Of a stretch of DNA of 38,049 nucleotides, positions 7,404 to 15,122 are shown in pieces. Position 1 is the stretch's first letter. Every line of letters starts with the position of its first letter. The DNA lies in contig JAEUJM010000004.1 of the NCBI GenBank assembly GCA_016794585.1, positions 1 to 38,049 of the forward strand, given 5' to 3'. The notes below the pieces were generated by a model. That model worked only from the letters and a program-made list of their open reading frames with translations, was not told where the DNA came from and did no database searches. Source of the stretch: Acidimicrobiales bacterium. Lineage in GTDB: Bacteria; Actinomycetota; Acidimicrobiia; Acidimicrobiales; DATDAH01. The position numbers and the translations under genes were made by a program.

Positions 7404-8018
7404 ATGAAGTTCCGACTTCTCCCTACCGACGAGAAGTTCTTCGACCTCTTCCAGGAGAGCGCCGCCAACGCCGCGCTCTGCGCCCGGCGCCTGGTCGAGC
7501 TCTTCGACTCGCCGGGTGATGAAGCGAAGCTCGCCGAGGTGCAGGAGTGCGAACGTGCGGGCGACGTCGTCACCGCCGCCATCCTCGACCGACTCCAGAC
7601 CTCCTTCGTGACGCCGTTCGACCGCGAGGACATCCATCGCCTCGCCGAGGAGCTGGACGACTGCGTCGACGACATGCTGGCCGTCGCCGAGCGCTTCGAG
7701 CTCACCAAGACCACCCAGGTTCCGGCCGAGCTCCACGAGCAGGGACGGATCCTGGTGCTGCTCGCGGACGAGGCCGCTGAGCTCATGGCGCGGCTCGAAT
7801 CCATGAAGGACCTCGACCCGCACCTCGCCGCGATCGACCGGCTCGAGAGCGAGGGCGACCGCATGTTCAACCAGGCGCTGGCTCGCCTCTTCAGCGGTGA
7901 GTTCGAGGCGCTCGACGTGATCCGTTGGAAGGACATGATCCAGGCCATGGAAGCCGCCATGAACGCCATCGAGGACGTCTCCGACGTCGTCGAGGGCATC
8001 GTCTTGAAGCACTCCTGA
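7404..8018 (+). CDS. DUF47 family phosphate transport regulator (PhoU-like, Pit accessory protein)
   Basis: The 204-aa all-helical protein begins MKFRLLPTDEKFFDLFQESA, the standard start of DUF47 proteins, and continues with PhoU-like helices that hold acidic D/E-rich stretches (EVQECERAGDVV, DREDIHRLAEELDDCVDDM, DRLESEGDRMFNQ), expected to bind metal ions. Such proteins are encoded with low-affinity Pit transporters and modulate them. The pit gene starts 16 bases after its stop, so the two form an operon. GAAGGG at 7391-7396 is the likely ribosome site. The PHO-box-like repeat just upstream suggests phosphate-dependent control. Confidence 0.93.
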   Translation: MKFRLLPTDEKFFDLFQESAANAALCARRLVELFDSPGDEAKLAEVQECERAGDVVTAAILDRLQTSFVTPFDREDIHRLAEELDDCVDDMLAVAERFELTKTTQVPAELHEQGRILVLLADEAAELMARLESMKDLDPHLAAIDRLESEGDRMFNQALARLFSGEFEALDVIRWKDMIQAMEAAMNAIEDVSDVVEGIVLKHS

Positions 8019-8033
8019 GGCTCGCCCGCCACC

Positions 8034-9035
8034 ATGGAGCTCCAGGACATCGCCGTCATCGTGGTCGTCGCCGTTGCGCTCGGCTTCGACTTCGTCAACG
8101 GCTTTCATGACGCCGCCAACTCCATCGCGACCGTCGTGTCGACCCGGGTGCTCAGTCCTCAGGTGGCGGTCGCCTGGGCGGCGTTCTTCAACTTCGCGGC
8201 GTTCCTCGTGTTCGGGACCAAGGTCGCGGCCACCATCGCGAAGGACGTGGTCGACCCTTCGGTCCTGACCATCGGGGTCGTGTTCGCAGGGCTGCTGGGG
8301 GCCATCGGCTGGAACCTGATCACCTGGGCCCTCGGCCTGCCGAGCAGCTCGTCGCACGCTCTGGTGGGTGGCATGGCCGGTGCCGCGGTGCTGGCCTCAG
8401 GATGGGGCTCACTCGAGTCGTCCGGGTTGTGGAAGATCGCACTGTTCATCATCTTCTCCCCCCTCATCGGCCTCGCGCTGGGGATGATCCTGACCATCAT
8501 CATCATGTGGTGCTCGCACCGGTACCGGAACGTGGCGCGACTCAACAAGGGATTCCGGCGTGGTCAGCTGGTCTCGGCGGCCGCGTTCAGCCTGGGGCAC
8601 GGAGGCAACGACGCTCAGAAGACGATGGGCATCATCCTCGCCGTCCTCATCGCCTCGAACCACCTGCCCGAGGACGCCGACGTGCCCACGTGGGTCGTCC
8701 TCTCGGCGCACACCGCCATCGCGCTCGGCACCATGTTCGGGGGGTGGAAGATCGTGAAGACCATGGGTTCCAAGATCACCAAGCTCCAACCCGTGGGCGG
8801 CATGGCCGCCGAGAGCGCGGCGGCCGCCACCCTCTTCGCCACGTCGGCCGCCGGCATCCCCGTCTCGACCACCCACACCATCTCCGGCGCCATCGTCGGC
8901 GTCGGCTCGTCGCGCCGGATCTCGGCCGTCCGCTGGGGGGTCGCCAGTCAGGTGGTGTGGGCGTGGGTGCTCACCATCCCCGGCGCCTTCGCCATCGCGG
9001 CGATCGCCATGGTGCTCGTGGAGGCCTTCAACTGA
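8034..9035 (+). CDS. pit: Inorganic phosphate transporter, PiT family
   Basis: The 333-aa membrane protein shows the duplicated PiT signature: GFDFVNGFHDAANSIATVVS near residue 18 and SLGHGGNDAQKTMGIILAVL in the second half, each followed by a GLPSSSSHAL- or GIPVSTTHTISG-type element. These repeats form the phosphate/metal-phosphate binding site. PiT carriers bring in phosphate as neutral metal phosphate together with protons (or Na+). Roughly nine to ten membrane segments are visible. It follows the DUF47 gene by 15 bases and overlaps the next gene through TGATG, so the three genes are translationally linked. Confidence 0.95.
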   Translation: MELQDIAVIVVVAVALGFDFVNGFHDAANSIATVVSTRVLSPQVAVAWAAFFNFAAFLVFGTKVAATIAKDVVDPSVLTIGVVFAGLLGAIGWNLITWALGLPSSSSHALVGGMAGAAVLASGWGSLESSGLWKIALFIIFSPLIGLALGMILTIIIMWCSHRYRNVARLNKGFRRGQLVSAAAFSLGHGGNDAQKTMGIILAVLIASNHLPEDADVPTWVVLSAHTAIALGTMFGGWKIVKTMGSKITKLQPVGGMAAESAAAATLFATSAAGIPVSTTHTISGAIVGVGSSRRISAVRWGVASQVVWAWVLTIPGAFAIAAIAMVLVEAFN

Positions 9036-9397
9036 TGGACCGCCGAGCGCTGGTGTTCGCGATCTTCGCCGTGGTCTGCCTGGCCCTGTACCCACTGGCC
9101 GACAAGTACGACGGCTCTGCCAGCTGGTCCATCGGCGGCGAGGGGTGGGCGTGGGTGCCCGTCGTCCTCGGGGTCGTCTACCTGCTGCTGGCCCTGTTCT
9201 CGTTCCTCGACGCCCGTAGCAAGGGCCGGCTCGAACCCCGTCCCCTGGGCTACGACCGCGACGCGGGCGTGCCTGCGGGTCGGCCGACACGCGGAGCGGG
9301 GGCGGGAGCGGGCGGCGGGTTCAGCGGGTCCCCGTCGCTCACCGAGCCCGCCGAGCCGGGCGACGAGGCGGCAGACCCGGGCGAACCGACCACCTGA
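9035..9397 (+). CDS. Small membrane protein in the pit operon
   Basis: The start codon overlaps the pit stop (TGATG). The 120-aa product has two predicted membrane segments (ALVFAIFAVVCLALYPLA at residues 5-22, and VPVVLGVVYLLLALFSFLDA about 42-61) followed by a polar, low-complexity tail rich in Gly, Ala, Pro and Glu. I do not recognise a named family. Its tight coupling suggests an accessory role for the phosphate carrier, but similar small proteins of unknown role also occur next to pit genes in other actinobacteria. Confidence 0.7.
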   Translation: MDRRALVFAIFAVVCLALYPLADKYDGSASWSIGGEGWAWVPVVLGVVYLLLALFSFLDARSKGRLEPRPLGYDRDAGVPAGRPTRGAGAGAGGGFSGSPSLTEPAEPGDEAADPGEPTT

Positions 9398-9435
9398 CGG
9401 CGGCCCGACCGATCCCGGTCCCGACCGGGCCGCCG
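9398..9435. terminator. Hairpin between convergent pit operon and helicase gene
   Basis: CGGCGGCCCG (9398-9407) and CGGGCCGCCG (9426-9435) make a perfect 10-bp stem with an 18-base loop, directly after the stop codon of the small membrane protein and 24 bases from the helicase stop on the other strand. It is well placed as a bidirectional terminator; no T-tract follows. Confidence 0.55.
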
Positions 9436-9459
9436 GTCAGAGGCTCGCGACGCCGCCGC

Positions 9460-11109
9460 TCAGGCGCGGGCGAGGCGCTCGGCGACCTCGAGGCGCTTCT
9501 CGAGTTGGCGCACGGTGGCCTCGGAGATGCGGTCGATGCCCGCTAGGCGGTTGAGCTCGCTGTTGATCTGCGGGTGGGTCTGGCCGGTGCGTCGCACCAG
9601 GACGGCGACGAGTTCGGCGTTGCGCTCGCGGAGGCGCTTCTTCTGCTGGGCGCGGGTCCGGGCGCTGACGGCCGCATCGTCGCCGAGCGCCGCCCGGGCG
9701 TCGTGGAGGAAGCGACGGTCGCCGGCCAGCGGCGGAGGGGGACCGAGGTCGACGAGCAGGCTGTCGTCGTCGTCGAACGAGAGGTCGAGGTCGTCGTCCA
9801 CGTCGTCGCCGCTCTCGAACGGGGCGTGGGTCTGGTGGTCGGTGGCGACCGCGGACAGGGCGGCGAAGAGCGACATCTGCTCCTCGAGGCCCGTGTCGAA
9901 TGCGGCGGGGTCGCGCTCGGGTCGGTCGAGCGCCCGCTTGGCCAGGCTGTGGCGCCGCTGGTCGGCGATCTGGAAGGCCCGGGACCGCAGGCGGGGGTCG
10001 TCCGGGATGAAGAGGTACGCCTTCTGGTCGGGTACCCCTGGGGTCCATCGCACGAAGCGACCGACGGCCTGGCGGAAGAACAGCTCGGTGGTCGTGGTGG
10101 TGGCGTAGACACCGACCCGCAGGCGCGGGATGTCGACGCCCTCGGAGACCATGCGCACCGCCACCAGCCACGGCTCGTTGCCGGCGGCGAACCGGGCGAT
10201 CCGGGCGGACGCATCCGGGTCGTCCGAGGTGACGACGGTGACCGGCCGGTTGAACCGGTCGCGCAACAGGCCGGCGATGCCTCGGGCATGGTCCTGGTCG
10301 ATGGCGATCACGAGGCCGGCGGCGTCGGGCTGGCGGGCCCGCACGGCGTCGAGCTGGGCCACCGCCTGGCGCAGCACGGTGGGCAGCCACTCGCCCTCGA
10401 GCGACAGGGCGGTGCGGAGGCGCTGGCTGGAGAGGGTCTGGTCGAGGGCGTCGTCGAAGGTGGCCTCGTGGATGGCGCCGTCCGGGGCGGTCCACTCCAT
10501 GTGGCCACCCGTGCGGGGGAAGTACACGGGGCGGACGACCCGGCGGTCGGCCAGGGCCTCGCTGTAGCCGTACTCGAAATCGGGCGTGGCCTCGTCGGCG
10601 ACGTAGGTGACGAAGGGGATGGCGCGGGTGTCGCTGCGGAAGGGTGTGCCCGAGATGCAGAGGCGGCGCGGAGCCTGCTCGAAGGCGGCCCGGATCGACT
10701 CCCCCCAGGCCCGCTCGTCGCCGGCGTGGTGGATCTCGTCGAAGATCACGAAGGCCCGGTCGGCCAGGGCCCGCAGCACGGCGGCGCTGGTCGCCACCTG
10801 CTGGTAGGTGGTCACGATGCCGTGCATGTCGGCGGGCAGGCGGCCGTCGGCGGCGGACCACGCCGGGTCGAGGTGGATGCCGAAGGGCGAGGCGGCCCGC
10901 TCCCACTGCACCTTCAAGTGGGCGGTCGGCGCCACGACCACGATCTTGCGCTCGGGGTGCTCGGCCAGCACGTGGCGGGCGGCCGTCAGGGCGAAGGTGG
11001 TCTTTCCCGCACCGGGGGTGGCGACGGTGAGGAAGTCGGGCGCCTCGCTGGCCACGAACTTCTCGAGCGCCACCTTCTGCCAGGGGCGCAGGCGGATGCG
11101 CTGGATCAT
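9460..11109 (-). CDS. Superfamily II DEAD/DEAH-type helicase
   Basis: The 549-aa protein has the ordered SF2 motifs: LRPWQ at 7-11, Walker A ATPGAGKTT at 30-38, Ia-like APTAHL at 60-65, Walker B as DEIH at 124-127, motif III SGTPF at 153-157, motif V-like SEGVDIPRL around 322-330 and motif VI QAVGRFVRW at 347-355. An acidic stretch (DDVDDDLDLSFDDDDSL) and a basic/helical C-terminus (RRTGQTHPQINSELNRL) follow the helicase core. This resembles actinobacterial XPB/RecG-like short SF2 helicases of unknown role, without nuclease or SNF2 extensions. ATG at 11109 places the first motif at the N-terminus. It may act on DNA in repair; the function is inferred only from the fold. Confidence 0.9.
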   Translation of the reverse strand: MIQRIRLRPWQKVALEKFVASEAPDFLTVATPGAGKTTFALTAARHVLAEHPERKIVVVAPTAHLKVQWERAASPFGIHLDPAWSAADGRLPADMHGIVTTYQQVATSAAVLRALADRAFVIFDEIHHAGDERAWGESIRAAFEQAPRRLCISGTPFRSDTRAIPFVTYVADEATPDFEYGYSEALADRRVVRPVYFPRTGGHMEWTAPDGAIHEATFDDALDQTLSSQRLRTALSLEGEWLPTVLRQAVAQLDAVRARQPDAAGLVIAIDQDHARGIAGLLRDRFNRPVTVVTSDDPDASARIARFAAGNEPWLVAVRMVSEGVDIPRLRVGVYATTTTTELFFRQAVGRFVRWTPGVPDQKAYLFIPDDPRLRSRAFQIADQRRHSLAKRALDRPERDPAAFDTGLEEQMSLFAALSAVATDHQTHAPFESGDDVDDDLDLSFDDDDSLLVDLGPPPPLAGDRRFLHDARAALGDDAAVSARTRAQQKKRLRERNAELVAVLVRRTGQTHPQINSELNRLAGIDRISEATVRQLEKRLEVAERLARA

Positions 11110-11289
11110 GCGGGCAGGGGGCGCCGCACGGCGGGGAGAGGGCGGGCGGCGGTGCGGGGCAAGGTCGCTCAAGCTATCGCCGGGCCAGCCTCCGGCGGGA
11201 CATGCCAGGAGGGGCCACGGGATGACACGAAGCGCCGTCCGGGGCCATCGCACCGCATCCCGAGATCGATGAGATTTCCGGTGCGAGGC

Positions 11290-11316
11290 TGTCGATCCGG
11301 GCGGTGCTCGTTCGTC
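11290..11316 (+). promoter_or_regulatory. Candidate ECF42-type promoter
   Basis: TGTCGA (11290-11295), a 17-base spacer and CGTC (11313-11316) lie 31 bases upstream of the DGPF gene start. This agrees with the motif reported, as I recall it, for ECF42 sigma factors (TGTCGA at -35 and CGA/TC-type -10). AGGAGG follows at 11336-11341. The downstream gene pair encodes an ECF42-type sigma factor, so autoregulation is likely, but it is not shown by the sequence. Confidence 0.6.
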
Positions 11317-11346
11317 TCGGAGGGGACCAAACAACAGGAGGCAGTG

Positions 11347-11706
11347 ATGAAGTACATGTTGTTGATCCACCAGGGCACCACGCCGACGCCGCTCGACCCG
11401 GAGGCCTGGGCCACCCTCTCCGAGGACGAGCAGCAGCAGATCTACGCCGACTACGGCGCCGTCAACGCCACCCCCGGCGTCACGCCCGGCAACGGCCTGC
11501 AGCCCCCCGAGACCGCGACGACGGTCCGGGTCGAGGACGGGCGCACGCTCGTGACCGACGGCCCCTTTGTCGAGGTGAAGGAGGCGCTCAACGGCTACCT
11601 GATCTACGAGGCCGACGACCTCGACGCCGCCATCGCCCTGGCCGCCCGCATCCCGGCGGCCCGCCTCGGCGGCGCCATCGAGGTGCGCCCGATCATGGAG
11701 TGGTAG
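11347..11706 (+). CDS. YCII/DGPF-domain protein linked to ECF42 sigma factor
   Basis: The 119-aa protein begins [10 protein letters not shown] and contains the DGPF tetrapeptide at residues 71-74 followed by [21 protein letters not shown], the defining pattern of the YCII-related DGPF family. AGGAGG is 5 bases before the ATG. In ECF42 systems DGPF genes lie next to the sigma gene and are its targets, and no classical anti-sigma factor is present; the same arrangement is seen here, with the sigma gene's GTG overlapping the last codons by 7 bases. DGPF biochemical function is unknown; a small-molecule binding or stress role is inference. Confidence 0.9.
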   Translation: MKYMLLIHQGTTPTPLDPEAWATLSEDEQQQIYADYGAVNATPGVTPGNGLQPPETATTVRVEDGRTLVTDGPFVEVKEALNGYLIYEADDLDAAIALAARIPAARLGGAIEVRPIMEW

Positions 11707-12896
11707 CCGTCCTCGAGCAGACCTTCCGCGACGAGTGGGGGCGTGTGCTCGCCGCCCTGATCGGCTTCCTCGGCGACTTCGACCTCGCCGAGGAGGCCGC
11801 CCAGGAGGCGTTCGCCATCGCCGCCGAGCGCTGGCCCCGGGACGGCCGCCCCGACAACCCGCGCGCTTGGCTGGTGGCGACCGCGCGCAACCGCGCCATC
11901 GACCGGGTTCGCCGCGAGCAGACGCTGGCCGCGAAGACGCCGCTGCTGGCTGCGCAACGGGCGGTGGAGGAGACGATGGACATCCCGACCGAGCGCGACG
12001 AGCGCCTCGAGCTGGTCTTCACCTGCTGTCACCCGGCCCTCTCGACCGAGGCCCAGGTGGCGCTCACGTTGCGGACCCTCGGCGGGCTGACCACCGAGGA
12101 GATCGCGGCGGCGTTCCTGGTGCCGGACACGACAATGGCCCAGCGGCTGGTGCGGGCCAAGCGCAAGATCAAGCTGGCGGGGATCCCTTTCCGCGTGCCA
12201 CCGGACGACCAGCTCGACGAGCGCCTGGCTGCGGTCCTGGCCGTCGTGTACCTGATCTTCAACGCCGGCTACGGCGGTCGGTCCGAGCTCGCCGCCGAGG
12301 CCCTCTGGTTGGGGCGGGCGCTCGTCGAACTGCTGCCCGACCAGCCCGAGCCCCTCGGTCTGCTGGCGATGATGCTGCTGCACGACTCACGTCGCGACGC
12401 CCGGCAGCGCGACGGCGACCTCGTGCGCCTCGACGATCAGGACCGATCGTTGTGGGACGTGAGCGAGATCGAACGGGGACGGGCGGCGCTGGACCGGGCG
12501 ATGGCCCTCGGCGGGCGGGGCCCGTACGTGGTGCAGGCGGCCATCGCCTCGCTGCACGCCGACGACCCGACCGACTGGCCCCAGATCGTGGCGCTGTACG
12601 GCGAACTCGAGCGCCTCACCGGCTCACCGGTCGTTGCGCTCAACCGTGCGGTTGCCCTGGCGGAGGTCGAGGGCCCCGCGGCCGGGCTCGCCCTGCTCGA
12701 GGGCCTGGCGGGGGACCTCGACGGCTACCGATACCTCCACACCGCCCGGGCCGAGCTGCTGCGCCGCCTCGGCCGGTCGGGCGAGGCGGTCGCCGCTTAC
12801 GACCGGGCCCTCGACCTCGACCTCGGCCCCGACGACGCCGAGCGGCGCTGGCTGGAGCAGCGCCGCGCCGAGCTCGTGGCCCACCCGCCAGCCTGA
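11700..12896 (+). CDS. ECF42-type RNA polymerase sigma factor with C-terminal extension
   Basis: The 398-aa protein has sigma region 2 at about residues 8-75 ([20 protein letters not shown], then [20 protein letters not shown]) and sigma region 4 at about 115-160 ([22 protein letters not shown] then a helix-turn-helix ending [10 protein letters not shown]). FTCCHPAL between them is typical of this group. Residues 165-398 form a helical, TPR-like extension ([24 protein letters not shown]), the hallmark of ECF42, thought to control the factor in place of an anti-sigma. GTG at 11700 overlaps the DGPF gene. It probably drives the promoter at 11290-11316. The gene ends 46 bases before a 52-bp palindrome. 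Confidence 0.9.
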   Translation: MVAVLEQTFRDEWGRVLAALIGFLGDFDLAEEAAQEAFAIAAERWPRDGRPDNPRAWLVATARNRAIDRVRREQTLAAKTPLLAAQRAVEETMDIPTERDERLELVFTCCHPALSTEAQVALTLRTLGGLTTEEIAAAFLVPDTTMAQRLVRAKRKIKLAGIPFRVPPDDQLDERLAAVLAVVYLIFNAGYGGRSELAAEALWLGRALVELLPDQPEPLGLLAMMLLHDSRRDARQRDGDLVRLDDQDRSLWDVSEIERGRAALDRAMALGGRGPYVVQAAIASLHADDPTDWPQIVALYGELERLTGSPVVALNRAVALAEVEGPAAGLALLEGLAGDLDGYRYLHTARAELLRRLGRSGEAVAAYDRALDLDLGPDDAERRWLEQRRAELVAHPPA

Positions 12897-12942
12897 CCCG
12901 AGCTCGAGTCCCGCTTCCTCCCCGCCTGACCCCCAGGCTCAC

Positions 12943-12994
12943 CGTTCTGCCAGCACGAGCCTGTTCTGCACGACAGAGCGGTGCTGGCAGAACG
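12943..12994. repeat. 52-bp palindromic repeat, subfamily A, copy 1
   Basis: The element starts CGTTCTGCCAGCAC and ends with its exact reverse complement, a 14-bp arm (15 bp with the flanking C/G). It matches the element at 37191-37242 at 45 of 52 positions; differences are confined to the centre. It lies between the convergent sigma and recD genes, 46 and 18 bases from their stops. Confidence 0.9.
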
Positions 12995-13012
12995 GGGACT
13001 CGGGGGGTCGGG

Positions 13013-14944
13013 CTACGGAGGGGTGAGGGCGGCGGTGAGGCCGGAGGCGCGGGCCACGGGGCGGGCCACGGCGGCACGCACCGCCGCCTCGGTGCCGAGG
13101 ACGGTGAGGCGCTGCTGGGCCCGGGTGACCGCGGTGTAGAGCAGCTCGCGGGTGAGCACCGGCGAGCCCGGGTCGGGCAGGCGCACGACGACGTGGCCGA
13201 ACTGCGATCCCTGGGACTTGTGGATGGTGATCGCGTAGAGCGACTCGACCGAGGCCAGCCGGGTGGGCCGCACCACCAGGGGCTCGCCCCGACGCTCGAA
13301 CACCGCCCGCAGCAGGCCGTCGCCGGCGTCGATGACCACGCCGCTGTCCCCGTTGAACACGCCGAGGGCGTAGTCGTTCTCGGTGACCATCAGCGGGCGG
13401 CCGGGGTACCAGGGGCCGGCGCCGTAGCCCGGGATGGTCGAGCGGAGCCACCGCTCGATCTCCGAGCGCCAGCGGGCGGCGCCGGCCGGGCCGCGGCGGT
13501 GCGCGCACAGCACCTGCACGGCCCGGAGCGCCTCGAGGGCGCCGGCGGCGTCGCCCGCCTCGGCGGCGGCCACCACCGCCCGGGCGGTGTCGACCACGGC
13601 GGCGCGCACCGCGGTGAGGGCCGGCGCGGTGGTCGGGTCGGCGTCGTCGTCGATCTCCAACCAGGTGACGTCCTCGGCGCCGGGGTGGCGCAGGGCGTCG
13701 ACCACGGCGTCGCCGTCGCCGGACTCGATGGCCCGGGCGACGGTGGCGATGCTGCCCCCGAAGCGGTGGACCCGGCGCAGCACGATGCTGCCCGGCAGCG
13801 GCGAGGCCACGATGTCGCCGAGGACGGCGCCGGCTTCCACGGAGGCGAGCTGGCGGGGGTCGCCCACGAGCACGAGGCGGGCGGTGGGGCGCACGGCGTC
13901 GAGCAGCTTGGCCATCATCGACAGGCCCACCATCGAGCTCTCGTCCACGATGACCACGTTGTGGGGGAGCTGGTTGGCGGCGTCGTGGCGGAAGCGGCTG
14001 CGGCTTCCCGGCCGCCACCCGAGCAGGCGGTGCAGGGTCGAGGCCGTGGTGGCGCGCAGGGCGGCCTTGACGGTGTCGTCGGTGTCGAGGCCGGCGGCCT
14101 CGGCGTGCACGGCCTCGGTGAGGCGGGCGGCGGCCTTGCCCGTCGGCGCCGCGAGGGCCACCCGGGGCGGCGGCGCGCCGGAGGCGGCGGCCTGCTCGTG
14201 GAGCAGGGCGAGGATGCGGGCCACGGTCGTGGTCTTCCCGGTGCCGGGGCCGCCGGCCACGACCGAGAAGCGGCGTTCGACCGCCGTGGTGGCGGCGCGG
14301 CGCTGGTCGTCATCGGGATTCGCCGGTTCGCCCGTTTCGCTCGAACTGGCGGGCGTGGAGGTCGAAGGCGGGTCAGGGGGGAAGAGGCGGTCGAGGCCGT
14401 CGGCGAGGGCGGCCGCGTCCACCGCCGGCGGGGGGCCGCCGACGCGGGCGAGGAGGTCGGCGGTGATGGCCCGCTCGTGACGCCAGTAGCGGTCGAGGTA
14501 GAGGCAGGTGCCGATCAGGCGGAGCGGTCGGTCGGCGGGTCCGTCGGCGCCGACTGCGGTGAGCGGGTGGGCAGCGACGGCCGCCACCCACGCCTCGGGC
14601 TCGGGCCAAGGCAGGGCGGCGACGAGGGCGACGTCGACCTCTTCGTCGTCGGGAGCGACCGTGGTGGCGGCGGTGGCCAGGTCGGCGTGGACGTGGCCCA
14701 GGCGTACGGCCCGCACCGCGAGCGCGGCGGCCAGGGCGACATGGCCGTCGGGATCGGTGGCGGTGCCGTCAGTATCCGCGAGGCGGACCAGCGTGAGGGC
14801 GGTGCGGACGTCGGCCGCCGCCAGCACGGTGGCGTCCCCGAGCGCCCGGAGCAGGCCGGCGCCCACGGTGGGGCGCCGCCCGTCGAACGGGTCGCCGGCC
14901 ACGATCGCCCCGGGCGTTGCGGTGGTGGCGTCGAGCGCGCTCAC
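13013..14944 (-). CDS. recD: Exodeoxyribonuclease V alpha subunit RecD
   Basis: The 643-aa helicase carries the RecD set: a Q-motif-like DDDQRRA near 211-217, Walker A GGPGTGKTT at 231-239, Walker B VDESSM at 333-338, GDPRQL, and the C-terminal IHKSQGSQF and TAVTRA motifs. N-terminal residues 1-200 form the family's RecB-contact region; 188-212 is a Pro/Ser/Thr-rich linker. RecD is the 5'-3' motor of RecBCD, which processes double-strand breaks. GTG at 14944 has a GGTGGGG purine stretch upstream. It is the third gene of recC-recB-recD but, unlike recC/recB, it is separated from recB by 178 bases that hold two tandem 52-bp repeats. Confidence 0.94.
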   Translation of the reverse strand: MSALDATTATPGAIVAGDPFDGRRPTVGAGLLRALGDATVLAAADVRTALTLVRLADTDGTATDPDGHVALAAALAVRAVRLGHVHADLATAATTVAPDDEEVDVALVAALPWPEPEAWVAAVAAHPLTAVGADGPADRPLRLIGTCLYLDRYWRHERAITADLLARVGGPPPAVDAAALADGLDRLFPPDPPSTSTPASSSETGEPANPDDDQRRAATTAVERRFSVVAGGPGTGKTTTVARILALLHEQAAASGAPPPRVALAAPTGKAAARLTEAVHAEAAGLDTDDTVKAALRATTASTLHRLLGWRPGSRSRFRHDAANQLPHNVVIVDESSMVGLSMMAKLLDAVRPTARLVLVGDPRQLASVEAGAVLGDIVASPLPGSIVLRRVHRFGGSIATVARAIESGDGDAVVDALRHPGAEDVTWLEIDDDADPTTAPALTAVRAAVVDTARAVVAAAEAGDAAGALEALRAVQVLCAHRRGPAGAARWRSEIERWLRSTIPGYGAGPWYPGRPLMVTENDYALGVFNGDSGVVIDAGDGLLRAVFERRGEPLVVRPTRLASVESLYAITIHKSQGSQFGHVVVRLPDPGSPVLTRELLYTAVTRAQQRLTVLGTEAAVRAAVARPVARASGLTAALTPP

Positions 14945-14961
14945 GCCCCACCCTCTTCGGT

Positions 14962-15013
14962 CGTTCTGGTGGCTGGTTGGCGACGCTGGTGTTGCAGGGG
15001 AGGTACCAGAACG
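14962..15013. repeat. 52-bp palindromic repeat, subfamily B, tandem copy 1
   Basis: It begins CGTTCTGGT and ends ACCAGAACG, a perfect 9-bp inverted end, with imperfect inner pairing. It is 51/52 identical to the copy at 15058 and lies 17 bases upstream of the recD start, so it is in the recD leader. Confidence 0.9.
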
Positions 15014-15057
15014 GGGTGGGGTGGGTGGAGGGGCGTGGGGGGTTCGGCGGCGGCGTT

Positions 15058-15109
15058 CGTTCTGGTGGCTGGTTGGCGACGCTGGTGTTGCAGGGGAGGT
15101 ACCGGAACG
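15058..15109. repeat. 52-bp palindromic repeat, subfamily B, tandem copy 2
   Basis: It is a direct repeat of the element at 14962, offset by exactly 96 bp, with one change in the right end (ACCGGAACG). It lies 13 bases beyond the recB stop codon. Confidence 0.9.
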
Positions 15110-15122
15110 AGGGGGGTGGGGA

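Noticed and set aside
6072..8357. Long minus-strand frame opposite the MFS, DUF47 and pit genes
   Set aside because: It crosses three recognised genes on the other strand, is Arg/His/Gln-rich and shows no family motif.
14962..15109. CRISPR array
   Set aside because: Only two repeat copies, palindromic over their whole length, with a single spacer, and no cas genes.
14962..15109. E. coli-like Chi sites near recBD
   Set aside because: GCTGGTGT differs from GCTGGTGG, exact GCTGGTGG also occurs in other genes here as expected in GC-rich DNA, and Chi is species specific.
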